NCBI RefSeq assembly: GCF_004359215.1
Contig: NC_090610.1
Coordinates: 9,269,132-9,333,131 of the forward strand
Origin: Bremia lactucae
Lineage: Eukaryota; Oomycota; Peronosporomycetes; Peronosporales; Peronosporaceae
DNA: 64,000 bases
Direction: 5' to 3'
Part shown: positions 22,278 to 34,380 of the stretch, in pieces
How the letters are laid out: the number at the start of each line of letters is the position of its first letter
Numbering within the stretch: the stretch's first letter is position 1
Notes under the pieces: model-generated
The model's input: only the letters and a program-made list of their open reading frames with translations
Told to the model about the DNA's origin: nothing
Database searches by the model: none
Program-made: the position numbers and the translations under genes

Positions 22278-22404
22278 TCACCCTCTATAGTGACTGATGT
22301 AGGGTGACAGCAAAGATAATTATGTCTTTCTAAGTAATTTTGCTTTATTTGTTTTGATTAAAATACCGATTTAATTATCATTAATTGATTTTGACCAAAA
22401 TCAA

Positions 22405-24069
22405 GTGGCCACTTTAAAGACTGTGCGCGTGGGCCGTGAGGCCGCAAAGCTGACAGCCGCACAGATTAGTGCAGCTGGTCGTAATGCAAATATTTCATTA
22501 GACGCTTATGCGTCTGCTGACTCCTATTGGAGGTGACTGGGGTATGTCATTTGTTGATGACATTGCAGGCGACGGGGACAAGTTTCCTGCTACACCATTC
22601 TAGGTGACTGAAACAAGTCACCGGCACCGCCCGCCTCAGTATCTACTATAAAGGCCGTGAAATCACCTAATGCTGAGTCTCTTAAGCCTTTGGGTTCTAG
22701 CGTGACAACCAGAGAGGTGATGACGAGGTTCTTCGCCTCGTCGGACCTCTTTGGTAAAGAGACATCATCATGGGCGATGACCACTCTGGTGACGTTAGGA
22801 CCAGGAACTAAGTGGTGGCGAATGGAAGAGTGCTGCTGATGGTGCTTGTTTGCATCACCAGGAAAGGATTGATTCAAGGGGATCGCTTTCAGGGCCAAGT
22901 TTACGGTAACATGAGCCAAGAGGAGAGGGACCGCAATATGTTGCGTTTCACTCCCGAAAAGAGACTTTGATTAACCTCTAAGGATAACCTGATTCGTAGG
23001 TCTGGTATGACAACGACCGATATCATATTCCGCTATTCATTCAGGCTTCACAAGACTGGTGAGGATGAGATGGATATCTTCATCGATGCCTTTTCCGGCA
23101 TCGGTGTTACTCTTCCAAACGAGCAGAGGATGTCAAACCTTGTACAGAATGTACAAAACATAGTACAGAATGTACAAAACATAGGCCGTAAGGTCTGGCT
23201 TGAATAGCCAATTCCTTTTCGCGAACGGTTCGAGAAACGGACCGCCGTCGGATAACGCTAAAAGTAGCACCGTTTGTCTATAGAGGCAGGTATTACTTGC
23301 CTCTCGTGGAGGGACTCTTGCCAATGCTGCTTTAAGAGTGCTGGTCATGCCCCTAAAGAAGCATATTCCCTCAAATATTCCCATTGGAGGACGCGTCAAG
23401 GGATTAAGAACCTCCAATCATTTTACGAGCGCGGGAAGGAGGATGGGTCTCGTCTTGCAGTACTACGAGATTCGGAACGTCCAACATCAGTTGGGAGCGA
23501 GGTCCTCAACTATCATGCGAGAGTGGGTACCCTCGCTAGCAAACGATATAACTCGTTCGAACCCCCTTTGCCTCACGGTGGTTCAAGAAACTTTCAACAA
23601 GAAAGCGCTTCTCGCTACTTGAATCAATCAATGGATGTTAAAGTGGAGGAAGGATCAGTTACACCTCGTTTGACGAGCCCGAATCAACATCGTGCTTTGG
23701 ATTACATCCCTTTTTAATTGAGGTAGGATTTTGATCACTAGCGGTCCCGTCTCTGCAAGTTAGCGGTAACGGTCGATAATGTTTCTCGTGACAGTTGAAG
23801 AATTGTGCGCAGGTTGCGACTGAAAACTGGCGAACAAAAAGCCACATAACTTCCTTCAAAACGAGTTGTTGACAGCTCGTCAGAAGATCTCTTCCTTGAA
23901 GGAAAGAGTGGATCGTCTGATTTAAGAGAATTGGAATCTATTCCGAGACAATAAGGCTTTGGCTCGGAATGATCAGGCTTTGGCGGATGCCCTAGACCGT
24001 TCATGTGAATCCGGAATAAAAAAGCCTCGTACTGGTGGTGCAGGCAAAGACACCCAACACAAAATGTAG
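22405..24069 (+). pseudogene. antisense ORF (aORF) of family B, copy B1
   Basis: Starts 128 nt inside the 3' LTR with GTG where B3 has ATG, followed by the conserved 'VRVGREAAKLTAAQIS'. Frames are broken by many stops. The C-terminal part is coiled-coil-like ('KISSLKERVDRL') and ends with the conserved basic tail 'IKKPRTGGAG...QHKM' at 24069. It overlaps the minus-strand integrase C-terminal region (from about 23738). The function is unknown. Confidence 0.55.
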
Positions 24070-24089
24070 GATGCGTACGCATTCTTCGA

Positions 24090-25460
24090 GGCTGCTCGAT
24101 CGTGTACGCATTGGCTTGGCGTTGTAATACACGAGACGGACCGATATACCTTGGCAGTAATTTATTACTGCCTACATTTGGCACTACGTACTTTGGTAGG
24201 TTTACCGTAGACAGTAGGACTAGGTCATTAATCTTTAATGAAAATACATTTGCTCTTCCATTTTTGTCAGAGTTCCGTTTCTGTCCGTCCACCGCATCAG
24301 CGATGGAATCCTGTACGAAACGGACCACTGCTTCTGTAGCCAACAGGAAATCACTTGCTGAATCGATTTTTTTGCTGTTCATAGGGCAAACGGCTCGCAC
24401 TGTGGAGACATTAATCTCGTCATTATTGAAGGTATTATCGTTCTCATTAATAGTATTGTTTTCGACGCTGAGTCTTTCAGCATCATTGTCTAAGAAAGTA
24501 ATGGTATATTGTTATACTGAGTTTGTCCACTTCAATGTTAATTAAATTAACATTGGTATCTTTTGCATTTTTTAGTGCCAATGCATGATGAGCAATAGCT
24601 AGAGGGTTCTTTGCTCGAGCGATTTTCTCCCTCCTTGAATGCGAGTCAATCTCAAACAAAGTGGGTATCCGTGGGTGGCGTAAGCCAGTCACGAAAAATG
24701 CTGTATGCTTTGTAGAAGCATGCACTAAATTGTTGATGGCAAAATTTATTTTCGGCAATAATTCGCTCCAACTCTTAAAAATTTGGACGTATCCGCGAAG
24801 TATCGCTTCGAGTATACGGTTTGCCTGCTCCGTCAGACCATCTGATCCAGAATGATCAGAAGTTGACATTTCCAACTGTGTTCCAAGTAATTCGAATACA
24901 GTTTGCCAAAATTTCGCCATTAACCTAGGGTCTCAATCTGAGACCAGTTCGCGAGGCATCCCATAGAGTCAAAATATCGTGCCAACAAAGACACGAGCAC
25001 AGCCTTTGTCTGTAATCGACTCCGGGTTGGCAGCAAGATGTACCATCTTGCTTAAACCATCAGCAAAAACAACTTTACCATCATACTCATGGGTGTTCTG
25101 GGGGAGTTCGAAGACGAAGTCCATAGATTCGGACTGCCAACACTCTGTCGAAACAGGCAGAGGCTGTAACGGAGCACGAGATGAGGCAATGAGCTTTGCC
25201 TGTTGACAAAATTTGCAAGCACGCATGTCCTTGCGGACGAACTCATACTGGCGTGGCCAGTAGAAGTCGCGACTTACGTGAGATAAGTCTTCTCACGTCC
25301 ACAATGACCACATATTGGTACATCGTGGTACTCATATATGATGCGTACACGCAAGTCATTATGGGTGGGGATGACGAAACGAGGTGTGTAGCCAGCAATA
25401 ACTGTGTAATACAGGAACTTATTGCGTGCTGTTGATCGATCTGCTAAGGATCGATACAAT
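24090..25460 (-). pseudogene. pol: integrase and GPY/F remnant, B1
   Basis: Minus-strand segments carry the zinc-finger part (HCGREKTY), SESMDFVFELP (first Asp), the 'STSDHSGSDGLTEQANRILE' block (catalytic Glu) and a GPY/F-like 'KLLPRYIGPSRVL' with 'RMRTHPTFCVG'. Stops and frameshifts separate them. A longer downstream frame to 23738 runs opposite the aORF C-terminus. Confidence 0.75.
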
Positions 25461-25499
25461 CGAGGATCCTTTCAAGGATTGTTGTGATGGATTCTAAGA

Positions 25500-26110
25500 A
25501 ACCCATCAACTCTTTAAGAGCCTTATCTTCTTGATAAGCGTTTCCAATGTCGTCGAGTAATGTTTGACGACGGAATACTTATGGTTGCAACAGTGATTTT
25601 ATGCTCACTGTTGATTTGCGCAGCCGGCTCAAATTCGAGCCTGCGCGAAAGGGCATCAGCGACGACGTTAAGTCGACCTGGTTCATACTCAACGGAGAAG
25701 TTATACTTCGCGAAGAAAGACAACCATGTCGCCATTCTTTGGGAGAGGCGTGGACTGTTTACGGCCGTCTGTAAATACGCATGGTCCGGATACACAATGA
25801 ACGGTCTTTGTCCCAAGAGATAAACCCAAAACTTAGCCAGTGCATATTTCATGGCAAAGATTTACTTGTCATGCACTGGCTAGTTGCGTTCAGCTGGTTG
25901 AAGCTGACGCGTCTGATAACAGACGACGCGCTTTGCGCCGTCTGTGTCATATTACATTAACGCTCAGCCGAGTGCAAAATCGCTGGCGTCACAGACCACA
26001 TGAAATGGTCGGTCTTGGTCCGCAATCACAGGGTTGGCGATTGCATCATGCTTTACTTGATATTCTCAAAGGAACGCCAAGAATTTACGTTTTTCTTCAA
26101 CAAAGAAGAA
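25500..26110 (-). pseudogene. pol: RNase H remnant, B1
   Basis: Open frame 25852-25523 contains 'MKYALAKFWVYLLGQRPFIV', PDHAYLQTA and 'VEYEPGRLNVVADALSRR', the RNase H/connection end of Gypsy pol. The upstream CDASDFA-like part is readable in another frame near 25980. Confidence 0.75.
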
Positions 26111-26149
26111 ATATAAACTGTAATTTCGGCATAATTGTGTAGGTAGCTG

Positions 26150-26990
26150 TGCAGGTACGATGCTAAATCGAAAAACTTTCTTAGTCCCTTTGCATCGAAA
26201 GGCACAGGCTAATCGGTGATCGCTTTGGTCTTTTCTTGATCCGAATGTACACCGTGTTTACCCACGATGCACCTCAAGAAGTTACACTTCTTGAGATTTG
26301 CATACAACTTGTGCTTACGCATAAGTGTAAGAACCTTTCGGACGTTTGTACGATGTACTTTAACATCGGACTTTCCGTTCATGGCTCTGCTTTGAACGAA
26401 GACGTCAGCAAGATTGCTGGGTGTAAAATACTGCACGTTCTCAACCGATTGGTTACACATCTGTTAAATGTCGCAGGGGCATTACTAAGTCGAGCCACTC
26501 CCATAGCATACCGCTTGGTGTGCTTACTGCTGTGAACGGAATATCTTGTTGACGCATAAGGATCTGATAGAATCCATTTATCAGATCCATCGCCGAAAAG
26601 ACAGTACTCTTTAACATAATATCAATGATTACGTCTTCCGTGGTATTGGCGTTTGAGCCGGTACAGTAGCAGCGTTCATTTTATTGAATGCATGCACATC
26701 CGCCATCCTCCTGTTGCTTTACTCGCACAGAAGACTGAAGAGCTATGTGGGGAAGTTAATTCTCTCACATGGCTCGCTGCTAAGCTATCGACAAAAAAAT
26801 TGTCGATCGCTGTCTTGCTCACGAGGCAATGACTATTGCTTCATAACAGAGTATTACGAACCTGAGATAAGGTCGAAGTCGTGTCGAGTGCCTTTATTCT
26901 TAGGCAACTCATACGATACTGATTCAAAGAAGACATCTTTAGCTTTTAGAAAGCCTTTATTTGGAGGGTTTGTCTTTAAAGTCTCCTAGA
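26150..26990 (-). pseudogene. pol: reverse transcriptase remnant, B1
   Basis: The minus-strand frame 26460-26209 has the palm segment with SNLADVFVQSRA where B2 has SYFDDVFVYSRA. The YxDD catalytic aspartates are therefore altered. 'KHKLYANLKKC' and 'GKHGVHSDQEKTKAITD' follow. Fingers are only recognisable in broken frames. Confidence 0.7.
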
Positions 26991-27145
26991 ATTGGGACGT
27001 GAGACGTTCAATTCGAGTCTTCTCATTAAGGACACATTCGTCCATCGATGAGCAACTGAGAAACCGTTCGCTCTCAGGAAATACTATTGCCGATCGAATA
27101 ACGGCCACGTAGTTGTCATCTGGGACATGTACGCAGATCTGCTTA

Positions 27146-27235
27146 ATTGCCAACACTACAACCGAAACGGTTCTTGCGTGATCTTTGCCACTACGCAGAT
27201 CACGCAAAAACCGTTTCGGTTGTAGTGTTGGCAAT
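27146..27235. repeat. 39-bp inverted repeat (hairpin) in B1 pol
   Basis: Arms 27146-27184 and 27197-27235 are complementary at 38 of 39 positions with a 12-nt loop. The arms begin ATTGCCAACACTACAACCGA. It lies in the protease-RT linker of B1. Confidence 0.9.
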
Positions 27236-27879
27236 CAAGTTATCTCCGAAATTAATTTCGGAGCGCTATTACATCAAGTGTATAAGCGCCTACAGTTGAT
27301 CTATTGTTTACTAAGACTTTAATTGTCTCAGTTTCCTCTCTAAAACTTATTTTCAAAAGTTTTTGGGAACCTTGGCCACAGGTTTCCGGGGACTTATTCC
27401 CGCAATAATTATTTGGGGAGTATCCTTCCCAACTGCCTCTAGCTGTGGTTGCGCTACCACAGTGAGATCCTCTACGATCCACTCTCCAGTCGATCTAGGA
27501 CTTCGCCCTGTCTCTTATAGACGGACGTTTAAAATTTTCTTGGATGTTGCTTTTCAAGCAAGCATCCTTGTTTCGTACTACTCAACTTATTCGAGCGGTC
27601 GAACTTCGACGCTGCCTTCGCTTGCTTACAGCCGTCGGTAACTATGTCCACATCACAATGGCGGGCCTGCAATACTACCTATACTTGTGCACAGCCGTCG
27701 GGATCTAACACTACAATGTGTTAGATATTCACACTGAGATCTTGTGCAGTCATGCTGAAGACCAAACTACAAGTGAGGCCATCGCACTCACTCGTAGGAC
27801 ATCCACATGCTTGTGAACACTCCAAGACGTTCATCAGTTGGCCATCTGATAAACAAGAGACAGGCATCGTCACAGCTTG

Positions 27880-28230
27880 ATGCTGCCGCTCTATACATGG
27901 CTCGTACTTTCTGAGCCATGGTAATCCAAGGATGACATCTTATGTGTCATCCAAATCTAATCATCATCGTACTGTTTACCCTTAGAACGTATATTGGATA
28001 CCAACTATACATTTCTTAACTGTGATAGATGCGCCTGTTGCTAGGCGCACTGTCATCCTCGTCAGAGGGATATCGCGCTCAAAAAATTTGAGTCTGCATC
28101 CTTCTAGCGATTGGCGTCTAAAATAATAAAAAATTATTCGATGCCCCACAATCAGAAGTGATGAATTATGTAATACTGTTATTTTCAGGGTGATGAGGTT
28201 AACCTCGTCCGCTGGGCAGTTACACACAAT
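27880..28230 (-). pseudogene. protease region remnant, B1
   Basis: A minus-strand frame contains 'LTRMTVRLATGASITVKKCI', the middle of a Gypsy retropepsin (compare SLATGTGVTV in family A). A degraded ILG-type end lies near 27930. The DSG site is not intact. Confidence 0.6.
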
Positions 28231-29255
28231 TTTTGTGTGTGAGGAACAACTTCCGTCAAAAAGCCTGCAAATTATTTAGACGTTGCTGGATCAGTAGGGC
28301 GTTCCGCACCTACTGACTCCGACCTGTTTTTGACAATCCGCCTCGCCGTTACGATTTTGCAACATCGTCGAATCCGCTTCCTCCACTGTTCCTAGCAAGA
28401 GGTCAGTCTTTTCGCTCAATGTTTTAGGCACTGACCGTGGGTAACTACACTCATAGGCGTAGTGACCCGTCTTTTGACAACGATTGCGTTTCTGTAACCG
28501 TTTGTAACTTGAAGAGCGAAGATCGCTTGGTCAAGTGACTCTTATTCTAGCCGAGACAGATGGGTATTAACAGCGCCGTCGGCAAGACCTTGTGTAAACT
28601 CATACATCTGTTTTTGCTCGTCAATTGGATGATTAAAGATACAACTGACCAGGTATCGTGTATGTTGGGCATAAGCGTGAATGTCTCGCTTGCCCTGCTT
28701 CAAATCCAGTAGCCTGGTTTAAACCATGAATTCGGTACGTTGCGGCTCAAATGTTTGTCTAAGCCGGGTCTTAAAGATCTCATACGACCCAACGACTGAA
28801 GGGTCGTGAAGCTCGAGCTCCAAAGTCCAAGATTGGCACGTCCGGAAGGTTGAACATGCCACATTTCACTTTCATCGCATGATCAGGGAGTCGCCTTCAA
28901 CTACCTTAAGCTTAGAGATTTATATCTTTAACTTTTTGGGTCGACTTGGAAGCGTCGGCCCATTAGCAGCATATGCATGCTGCTGTCTCAGCAGTTTCAA
29001 CTGTTGAGCACCCTGTTCTCGGCACCTCCGCGTGTTGAGAGCCTTGCTGGTGAAGCAAGGTTAGTTTCTCTTGGACCCCGTCGAGTTCGTGTTGAATAAA
29101 CTCGGCTATGGCCGCATGCTTTATCTCTAACTCATTCGTTTCGATCGCTCTCCATTCAAGGTGACTCAAATGGGTAAACCCTACATGCGTGACTTGATAA
29201 CCTTCTTGAGGAGCTGGAAAGCCTCTTACTTCTTCATATAACATATTCATGTTAA
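28231..29255 (-). pseudogene. gag: gag remnant, B1
   Basis: Minus-strand pieces show Retrotrans_gag features: 'EIFKTRLRQTFEPQRTEF', 'LLDLKQGKRDIHAYAQHTRY' and 'MYEFTQGLADGAVNTHLS'. The N-terminal piece (29250-28963) is predicted helical. Stops and frameshifts are frequent and the zinc knuckle is degraded. Confidence 0.65.
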
Positions 29256-29299
29256 TGGAACGTTCGTAGATCGCTTAATGGACTTCAAAATGCCATCAG

Positions 29300-29812
29300 G
29301 ATACAGGGACATCTGTCACTAGTACTGATAAATTCTTGTTGACCTTACACTGGTTACAGTGAAGGTTAGGTGCCTTGAAACTTCACGTACGCACGGATAC
29401 AGAGAAAGGTTTCTAGGTAGCTGTGGGACTTTAGCTACCAAAGGTTATTCAAAGGATTAGAATTAGGGAAAAGTAAAACTGTATTAATACATTTAGTTTT
29501 CTACGTAACGATCTTCTATCTACTACTGATTTTATTATGTTCATATTTAACTAAGTATGGCGCCTCTTTGCACACTGCACAATCGTGTCTTGAAACGATT
29601 GGCGGGGTTGATTTAGACTCTAACCAACCAATTTAGAGAGCTAATGTCTTATTGCATTAAAAATACCAAATTTGGTATTATTGGAACTATTTTAGTCAAA
29701 ATTAAAGAAGATGATACTTTTGTACTTCTTTGTTTATCTCCTCTTATAGGAATTAATTATTGGTTTACCTGTTATGGGTGATAATACTTATGTAATGAGA
29801 CACCCCGTTACA
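29300..29812 (-). repeat. 5' LTR of B1
   Basis: Ends (minus-strand start) at 29812 with TGTAACGGGGTGT. Homologous along its length to 21250-22277. The low-coordinate edge is eroded and its primer-binding site is not clear. Confidence 0.7.
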
Positions 29813-30816
29813 CTTTACTTCCCGATTGTTCCTATTGCATTTTCTTGCCGTTTCAGTTGAGAAAAATACATCGTTGCGGTACATTAATTTATCATTGAAT
29901 GTCAACATTGCCTACTTAAGTTAATATTTCTCAGCTTATCGCGATAAGAGTAAAACTAACTCCCTTTCATTTTTGAAGTGTTTCGCTTGAGGCGTTTATC
30001 GGTAGGGTGCGACTATTGCCACAGTTTTTATAACTACTGTCACAGACGTTAAGACTATTGCCACAGATAGTGCGTTTGAACCAAACAGCGCAGAAGGTAA
30101 ATGGTGACGTGATACCGCCGCAACCAAAAACCAGACAGCCTTCTTCTTTCTCGAAGAGAACGTAAAATCGCCGGTCTCGATCTCACTCTGAGTATTCTAA
30201 TAAAGGATGCTCCTTTGCAAGATTGGTGGCGATGTATAAAATTGCTTGCGAGTATAGAGTCAGATCGCTGATGACCGCAATCACGATTGTATGGTTTTGG
30301 CGACTAGTTTCTTAGGTTCTAGTCAAAAGGAAGACTTAAAGGAGCTCTAATATCCTTTTTTATTTTGCACAGACTTCGCTGGACTCGTGTCTGCGCCGAG
30401 CGTATATGAGTCCGCTGGCGAACAACCATCGGGTCCGACCGGCCATCGGGTCCGACCGGCCATCGGGTCCGACCGGCCATCGGGTCCGACCGCCATTTCC
30501 AAGATTTTACTCTCACGAGCTCGCCAAGTATTTTTCTTGCGCCTGTAAGTCCTTCGACTGGTACTTGGAGGCGAGCCCGACGGCAACACTGGAGGTGGAT
30601 AAATAACTGGACCTCTCCATCACTAGAGGTTGCCTATTGGCGAATTTATCTTTTAACTTAAGCGACATTAAACTGCATTCACAATATTTGAAGTGCCGTC
30701 TGTGAGGCTCACATATCCTTATTTATGACAAAATCTACTTATTCAAGCCTGAACTTTTAGCTTTAAGGAGTGTATGCACATATTCTGCGTGCAATATCGC
30801 CAATATGAATTGAATG
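29813..30816. other. intergenic stretch with minisatellite
   Basis: About 1 kb without a recognised gene. It has a repeated 14-mer GACTATTGCCACAG (near 30011 and 30052) and the 17-bp minisatellite at 30426-30493. Short ORFs around the minisatellite look like by-products of the repeat. Confidence 0.5.
30426..30493. repeat. 17-bp minisatellite, 4 copies
   Basis: Unit CCATCGGGTCCGACCGG is repeated four times head-to-tail, the last copy differing only in its final base. It is strongly GC-rich compared with its surroundings. Because 17 is not a multiple of 3, all frames read differently from unit to unit. Confidence 0.95.
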
Positions 30817-31329
30817 TGTTGGCGGGCACATTTATTGCGGCCACGCTCTGCATAACACACACCTTAGCACAGCGTGGAGGCGGTTTGCCATCTTTTCTCA
30901 CGAGCAGTGAGGAAGTTGGTGGGCGCCTAAGCGACCTCACTCAACGGATTATAAGCCTTAGTTTAAGTGACGTCACGGAAGCGGTAATCTAGCACCACGC
31001 ACTAGGAAGTAGTTTTCAGACTGATTTATATTTAATTGTAATAAAGGCAGACCAATTTTAACCAACCATAAATGTCACCTCTTTGGGTATACACTTATAT
31101 GTATTGCGAGCGTATTATTTTAAATACCTCGTATTTTAGATGACGCTAGGCATCATCGCTCCTAAGGTGAACGCACTTATGTGCATCACATACACAAGGG
31201 TGGTCCACAATGTGAATCACACCCAAGTGGTGGGTCTAATCACTTCACTTAAGTAATTGCCCACCCATTTAAGATCACAAAGTGTACTTAACGGGGATTG
31301 TGTAACATAAAGCAACTTTAGCCCCTACA
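30817..31329 (-). repeat. 3' LTR of family C element
   Basis: Minus strand starts TGTAGGGGCT and ends CCGCCAACA (about 513 bp). It is related to the alpha LTRs (shared 'gtattgcgagcg', 'gacgtcacgg', 'acttaacggggattgtgtaa'). No matching target duplication was found at its edges, fitting an LTR attached to internal sequence. Confidence 0.75.
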
Positions 31330-31344
31330 CTCCCCTCCTCTTTC
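31330..31344 (-). promoter_or_regulatory. polypurine tract of family C element
   Basis: On the minus strand GAAAGAGGAGGGGAG directly precedes the LTR start. Confidence 0.75.
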
Positions 31345-31463
31345 AGAACGAATTTACATTTGCAAATGTCCAAAATGGAGCGAGGAGCAGCGAGCTGCTT
31401 TACGCGCCGTTTTTGTTCTCTCAGTTTTTCTAGCGACCTGTGTACACAAACACGGCGCCAAAC

Positions 31464-32346
31464 ATGCCACCCAAGAGTGGCAAAGCTGGTGGGTCGTCTG
31501 CAAAGACACCCCCTTCAAACGCCCACGAAGCGCACGCACATTGTTAGCCCGCCGCCGACGTCTAGTGCCTCAGTGGAAATGCTGACAGCTACAGATACTG
31601 CTGTCGCGCTGTTAACTCGGCTGAATGATTTATCTTACTTTCACTATGAGGATGTAGATCCGTCGCTCATAGTTGACGACCTTGAGTCGACACCGTTGTC
31701 ATCACCACATAGTAGTGATGAGTACAGCGAGCTAATGAGGAAGGACGATGGCGCTATATTGCCCATCCAAACTTCACTTATTGCTCATAACATGGAAACA
31801 ACAAGTTTCTTATTGCTGTCTCGTCGTCTGCGCTGTCTAGTGTAGCGACCATTGTTGAGAGCGCTGCCCATAAAGGCGCAGCTGCTTCTCAGTTGGGTAA
31901 AAGCACAACACTTGTCGTTCAGACCATAATTTACAATGGGTCTGATGCAGAAGAGCCTGAGCGTAAAGCTCTACCGACGGCACGTGAGCGTGTTTAGTCG
32001 GTGTAACGAGCCAGTCGCATTGAACGTGGCTATGTGATGGGTAACATACCACTTGTGTGCCCTCCATCTCAATGGCCTCGCATCGACGGGTCGAAAGCGT
32101 CGCACTTAGAGCGCGCTGTTTCAGACATCCATAATTATAATGGCGTCTATAATTGATGGAAGGCTCAGAGGAAATCACTTTCCCCGATACCGATCGTGTT
32201 GCGTTCAAGTGAAACGTTTGAGCAATATGAGGCGGAATACACGCGCCGCCTTTGACCGCATTACGATGCGCTTCCGTGTGATTTTTTTTGCGGTATGTCT
32301 CTTCTCACCGAGCTACCCCTGCTCGTCCATTTGAGGCTAGCAAAGA
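31464..32346 (+). pseudogene. antisense ORF (aORF) of family C, copy 1
   Basis: ATG at 31464 lies 135 nt inside the 3' LTR and starts MPPKSGKAGGSSAK, matching MPLKRRKVGGSSAT of the copy at 63232. After a frameshift the sequence continues with a Ser/Asp-rich acidic part ('STPLSSPHSSDEYSELMRKD'), then 'GSDAEEPERKALPTARER' and a C-terminal 'PIPIVLRSSETFEQYEAEYT'. It is cut at 32346 by an inserted LTR. No known domain is recognised. It reads against pol of its element. Confidence 0.55.
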
Positions 32347-32795
32347 TGTAACGGGGTGTATCGTTACATGAAATTAACACTTAAAGGTTGTTAATTAATA
32401 CATTATCTAAAAGAAAGATAATATTTGAAGGATATTACTTTTTATATAGTAATGTTCGGAATTCTTTCCATAAATAGGTGTAGACCATTATATCTATTTA
32501 TCCGCAGACTAATCAGCTGTAGATATAAACAAAAGAGAGAGACAGATAATTAAAATAAGAATTCAGTTGCATGTTTAGTATTAGTTTATGATTAAGTTAG
32601 AGTTAACAGATAGAAAGAAGATATACTTAATATTAATACAGTTTTCATTTTACCCTCTTTAAGCTAGTTACCTTAAAGAGAAGTCTTCCTCTGCACGTAC
32701 TAGTGTACGTGAAATAATGTCAGACACCACTCGCAACTAAAGCAGTGCGAAGTGGACTTGTACTGAAGTAGTACAAGTCGTAGTGCCCCGTTATA
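32347..32795 (+). mobile_element. inserted LTR (family B-like), copy 1
   Basis: 449 bp starting TGTAACGGGGTGT and ending GCCCCGTTATA. Homologous to the LTR at 52311-52749. Flanks AAAGA and GGAGA agree at 3 of 5 bases, so a target duplication is only possible. It interrupts the aORF of the family C element. Confidence 0.75.
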
Positions 32796-33460
32796 GGAGA
32801 GGTCTCAGCTAGTGCTGCTTTTCATTGGCAGTCACTATGCCGGGCACGTCATTACGTAGGGTATCGATCGGTTTCAAAGAGTCGAAAATCTTCGGGTATC
32901 CCCTCCAGTGGACGAGAATTTGATGCTTCTGCTACATGGAGCGGTGGGCAACCAACCTCCCAACAAGGAAGGTCGGTTTTTCAGCAGCATCCATCAGTGT
33001 AGGTGGCGCCCGATAGGAGCGGCGATTACGCCCACCTACTCGCGGCATTCAACTACGTATCTGTACAGTTTTAGGCGCTGAGCGCTGCTGAATGACAGAC
33101 TGGGGATCTCGAAAGTCAAGACTCACGACTAACTACCGATATTTACGATGTCCGCGCGAAGGATCGTCAGGGTTATGAACGCCTGAAACTGCGGCTGGAC
33201 CTCTTGGAAAAGTTGATGCTGAGGGATCATCGTTACTCGCATGATATCTTCGCTGTCCAAGTCCGTAACGTGGTCGGAGGAGTCGTCGGCTGAAAGTTTT
33301 TCACCATCCCAGTCTCCATCACCAGATCGACGCTCGACTCACAGTCGGCGTCACCATCGGTCTCCCAAGACATATGGGGGTATGTGATCTCTTCTGGAAC
33401 AACATACCGTTTCAGACGACCTATGTAATAATGAGGTGCGTCTTCACACACGAGGGAAGG
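32796..33460 (-). pseudogene. chromodomain and integrase C-terminus, family C copy 1
   Basis: Minus strand 33451-33233 has 'CEDAPHYYIGRLKRYVVPEE', the segment that follows GPY/F. Further down (about 33010-32850) 'KPTFLVGRLVAHRS' and 'ILVHWRGYPKIFDSLKPIDT' form a chromodomain with stops. This places family C in the chromoviruses. Confidence 0.65.
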
Positions 33461-34380
33461 ATAAGACTATAATTTAGGCGGCAATAATTCGTAGTACCGC
33501 CAGGTAGTACCGAAACTTCATTTTTAGGTTGGGTAGCAGTGCTTTATATAACTTTTGCACCCAATCTGAAGCGTTCATTATTTTTGCGACCATTTTGGTC
33601 CGCATAATGTTTTTGCTTGTCCTGTGCGCTTGCCATCGCGTCACGGACTTTTCGTGTTGGCTAATCGCTCAAAGCATTAAGCCCCGCTCACGCTTTTAGC
33701 ATAAAACTCGCCTATGATACCGCGGAGAGGTCGGTCATAAAACGTAGTTGTAAACAGCGAAACATTGTTTTTTTGGAGCACAGTCATTCCTCGCCGTGAC
33801 TTTATAGTTACCATCGGTCAAGGATGATCTGCTTCTGACATGTGCAGCTTGCTGCTAAGCATCTTAAGCAGATGCCACCAAAATCGAGACGTAAAACGTG
33901 GATCCAGGTCCGATACAATGAACTCGGGCATCCCGTATAGTCGGTATACATGATCCAGGAACAAGAGAGCCACCTCCTTGCCTGTAATCGATGTTTTACA
34001 TGATGCTAAATGCACCGCTTTGCAAAATCTGTCTACAAAGACGATGAGCCCCGTCCGATATTTGTGGTCGGGCGGCATGCCAAACATGAGGTCCAGACTT
34101 ACTGACTTCCGACAATCCGAAAAAATCACTAGCGGCTTTAGTGGCGCACTGCTGGACGGTGCAGGCTTGACGCGCTGATACTGTTCGCAAGAGCGAATAT
34201 ATTTTGCCCATCGATATAGGTGTGGCCACCAAAATTTCTCTGACACTCGTAATAATGCCTTTTTTTGGCACAGATGCTTGCTCGATGGTGCGTCATGGAG
34301 CTTGTGAAGTATTTTTGACTTAAGTTCTGTGTCATAAGGGACATAGTTTCTCAAGGATCACAATGTGATATATGATGCAA
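33461..34380 (-). pseudogene. pol: integrase, family C copy 1
   Basis: Open frame 34354-33818 shows a degenerate zinc finger (CEQYQR instead of CEQCQR), 'SVSLDLMFGMPPDHKYRTGL' (first Asp) and '[20 protein letters not shown]' (second Asp). The frame stops at the SEADHP segment just before the catalytic Glu, so it is inactive. Confidence 0.8.

Larger units (their letters stand above)
21224..29812 (-). mobile_element. family B Gypsy chromovirus B1 (decayed, minus strand)
   Basis: On the minus strand the order is 5' LTR (about 29300-29812), gag, protease, RT, RNase H, integrase/GPY-F, then a plus-strand antisense ORF and the 3' LTR (about 21250-22277). The LTR starts TGTAACGGGG on the minus strand. 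All frames are broken. No clear target duplication was found because the low-coordinate boundary is degraded. Confidence 0.75.

Noticed and set aside
30406..30606. 66-codon ATG ORF across the minisatellite
   Set aside because: Generated by the 17-bp repeat; no homologous frame, promoter or domain seen.
32347..32795. Treating the LTR inside the family C element as a proven solo LTR
   Set aside because: Flanking pentamers AAAGA/GGAGA match at only three positions and the last bases are TA instead of CA.
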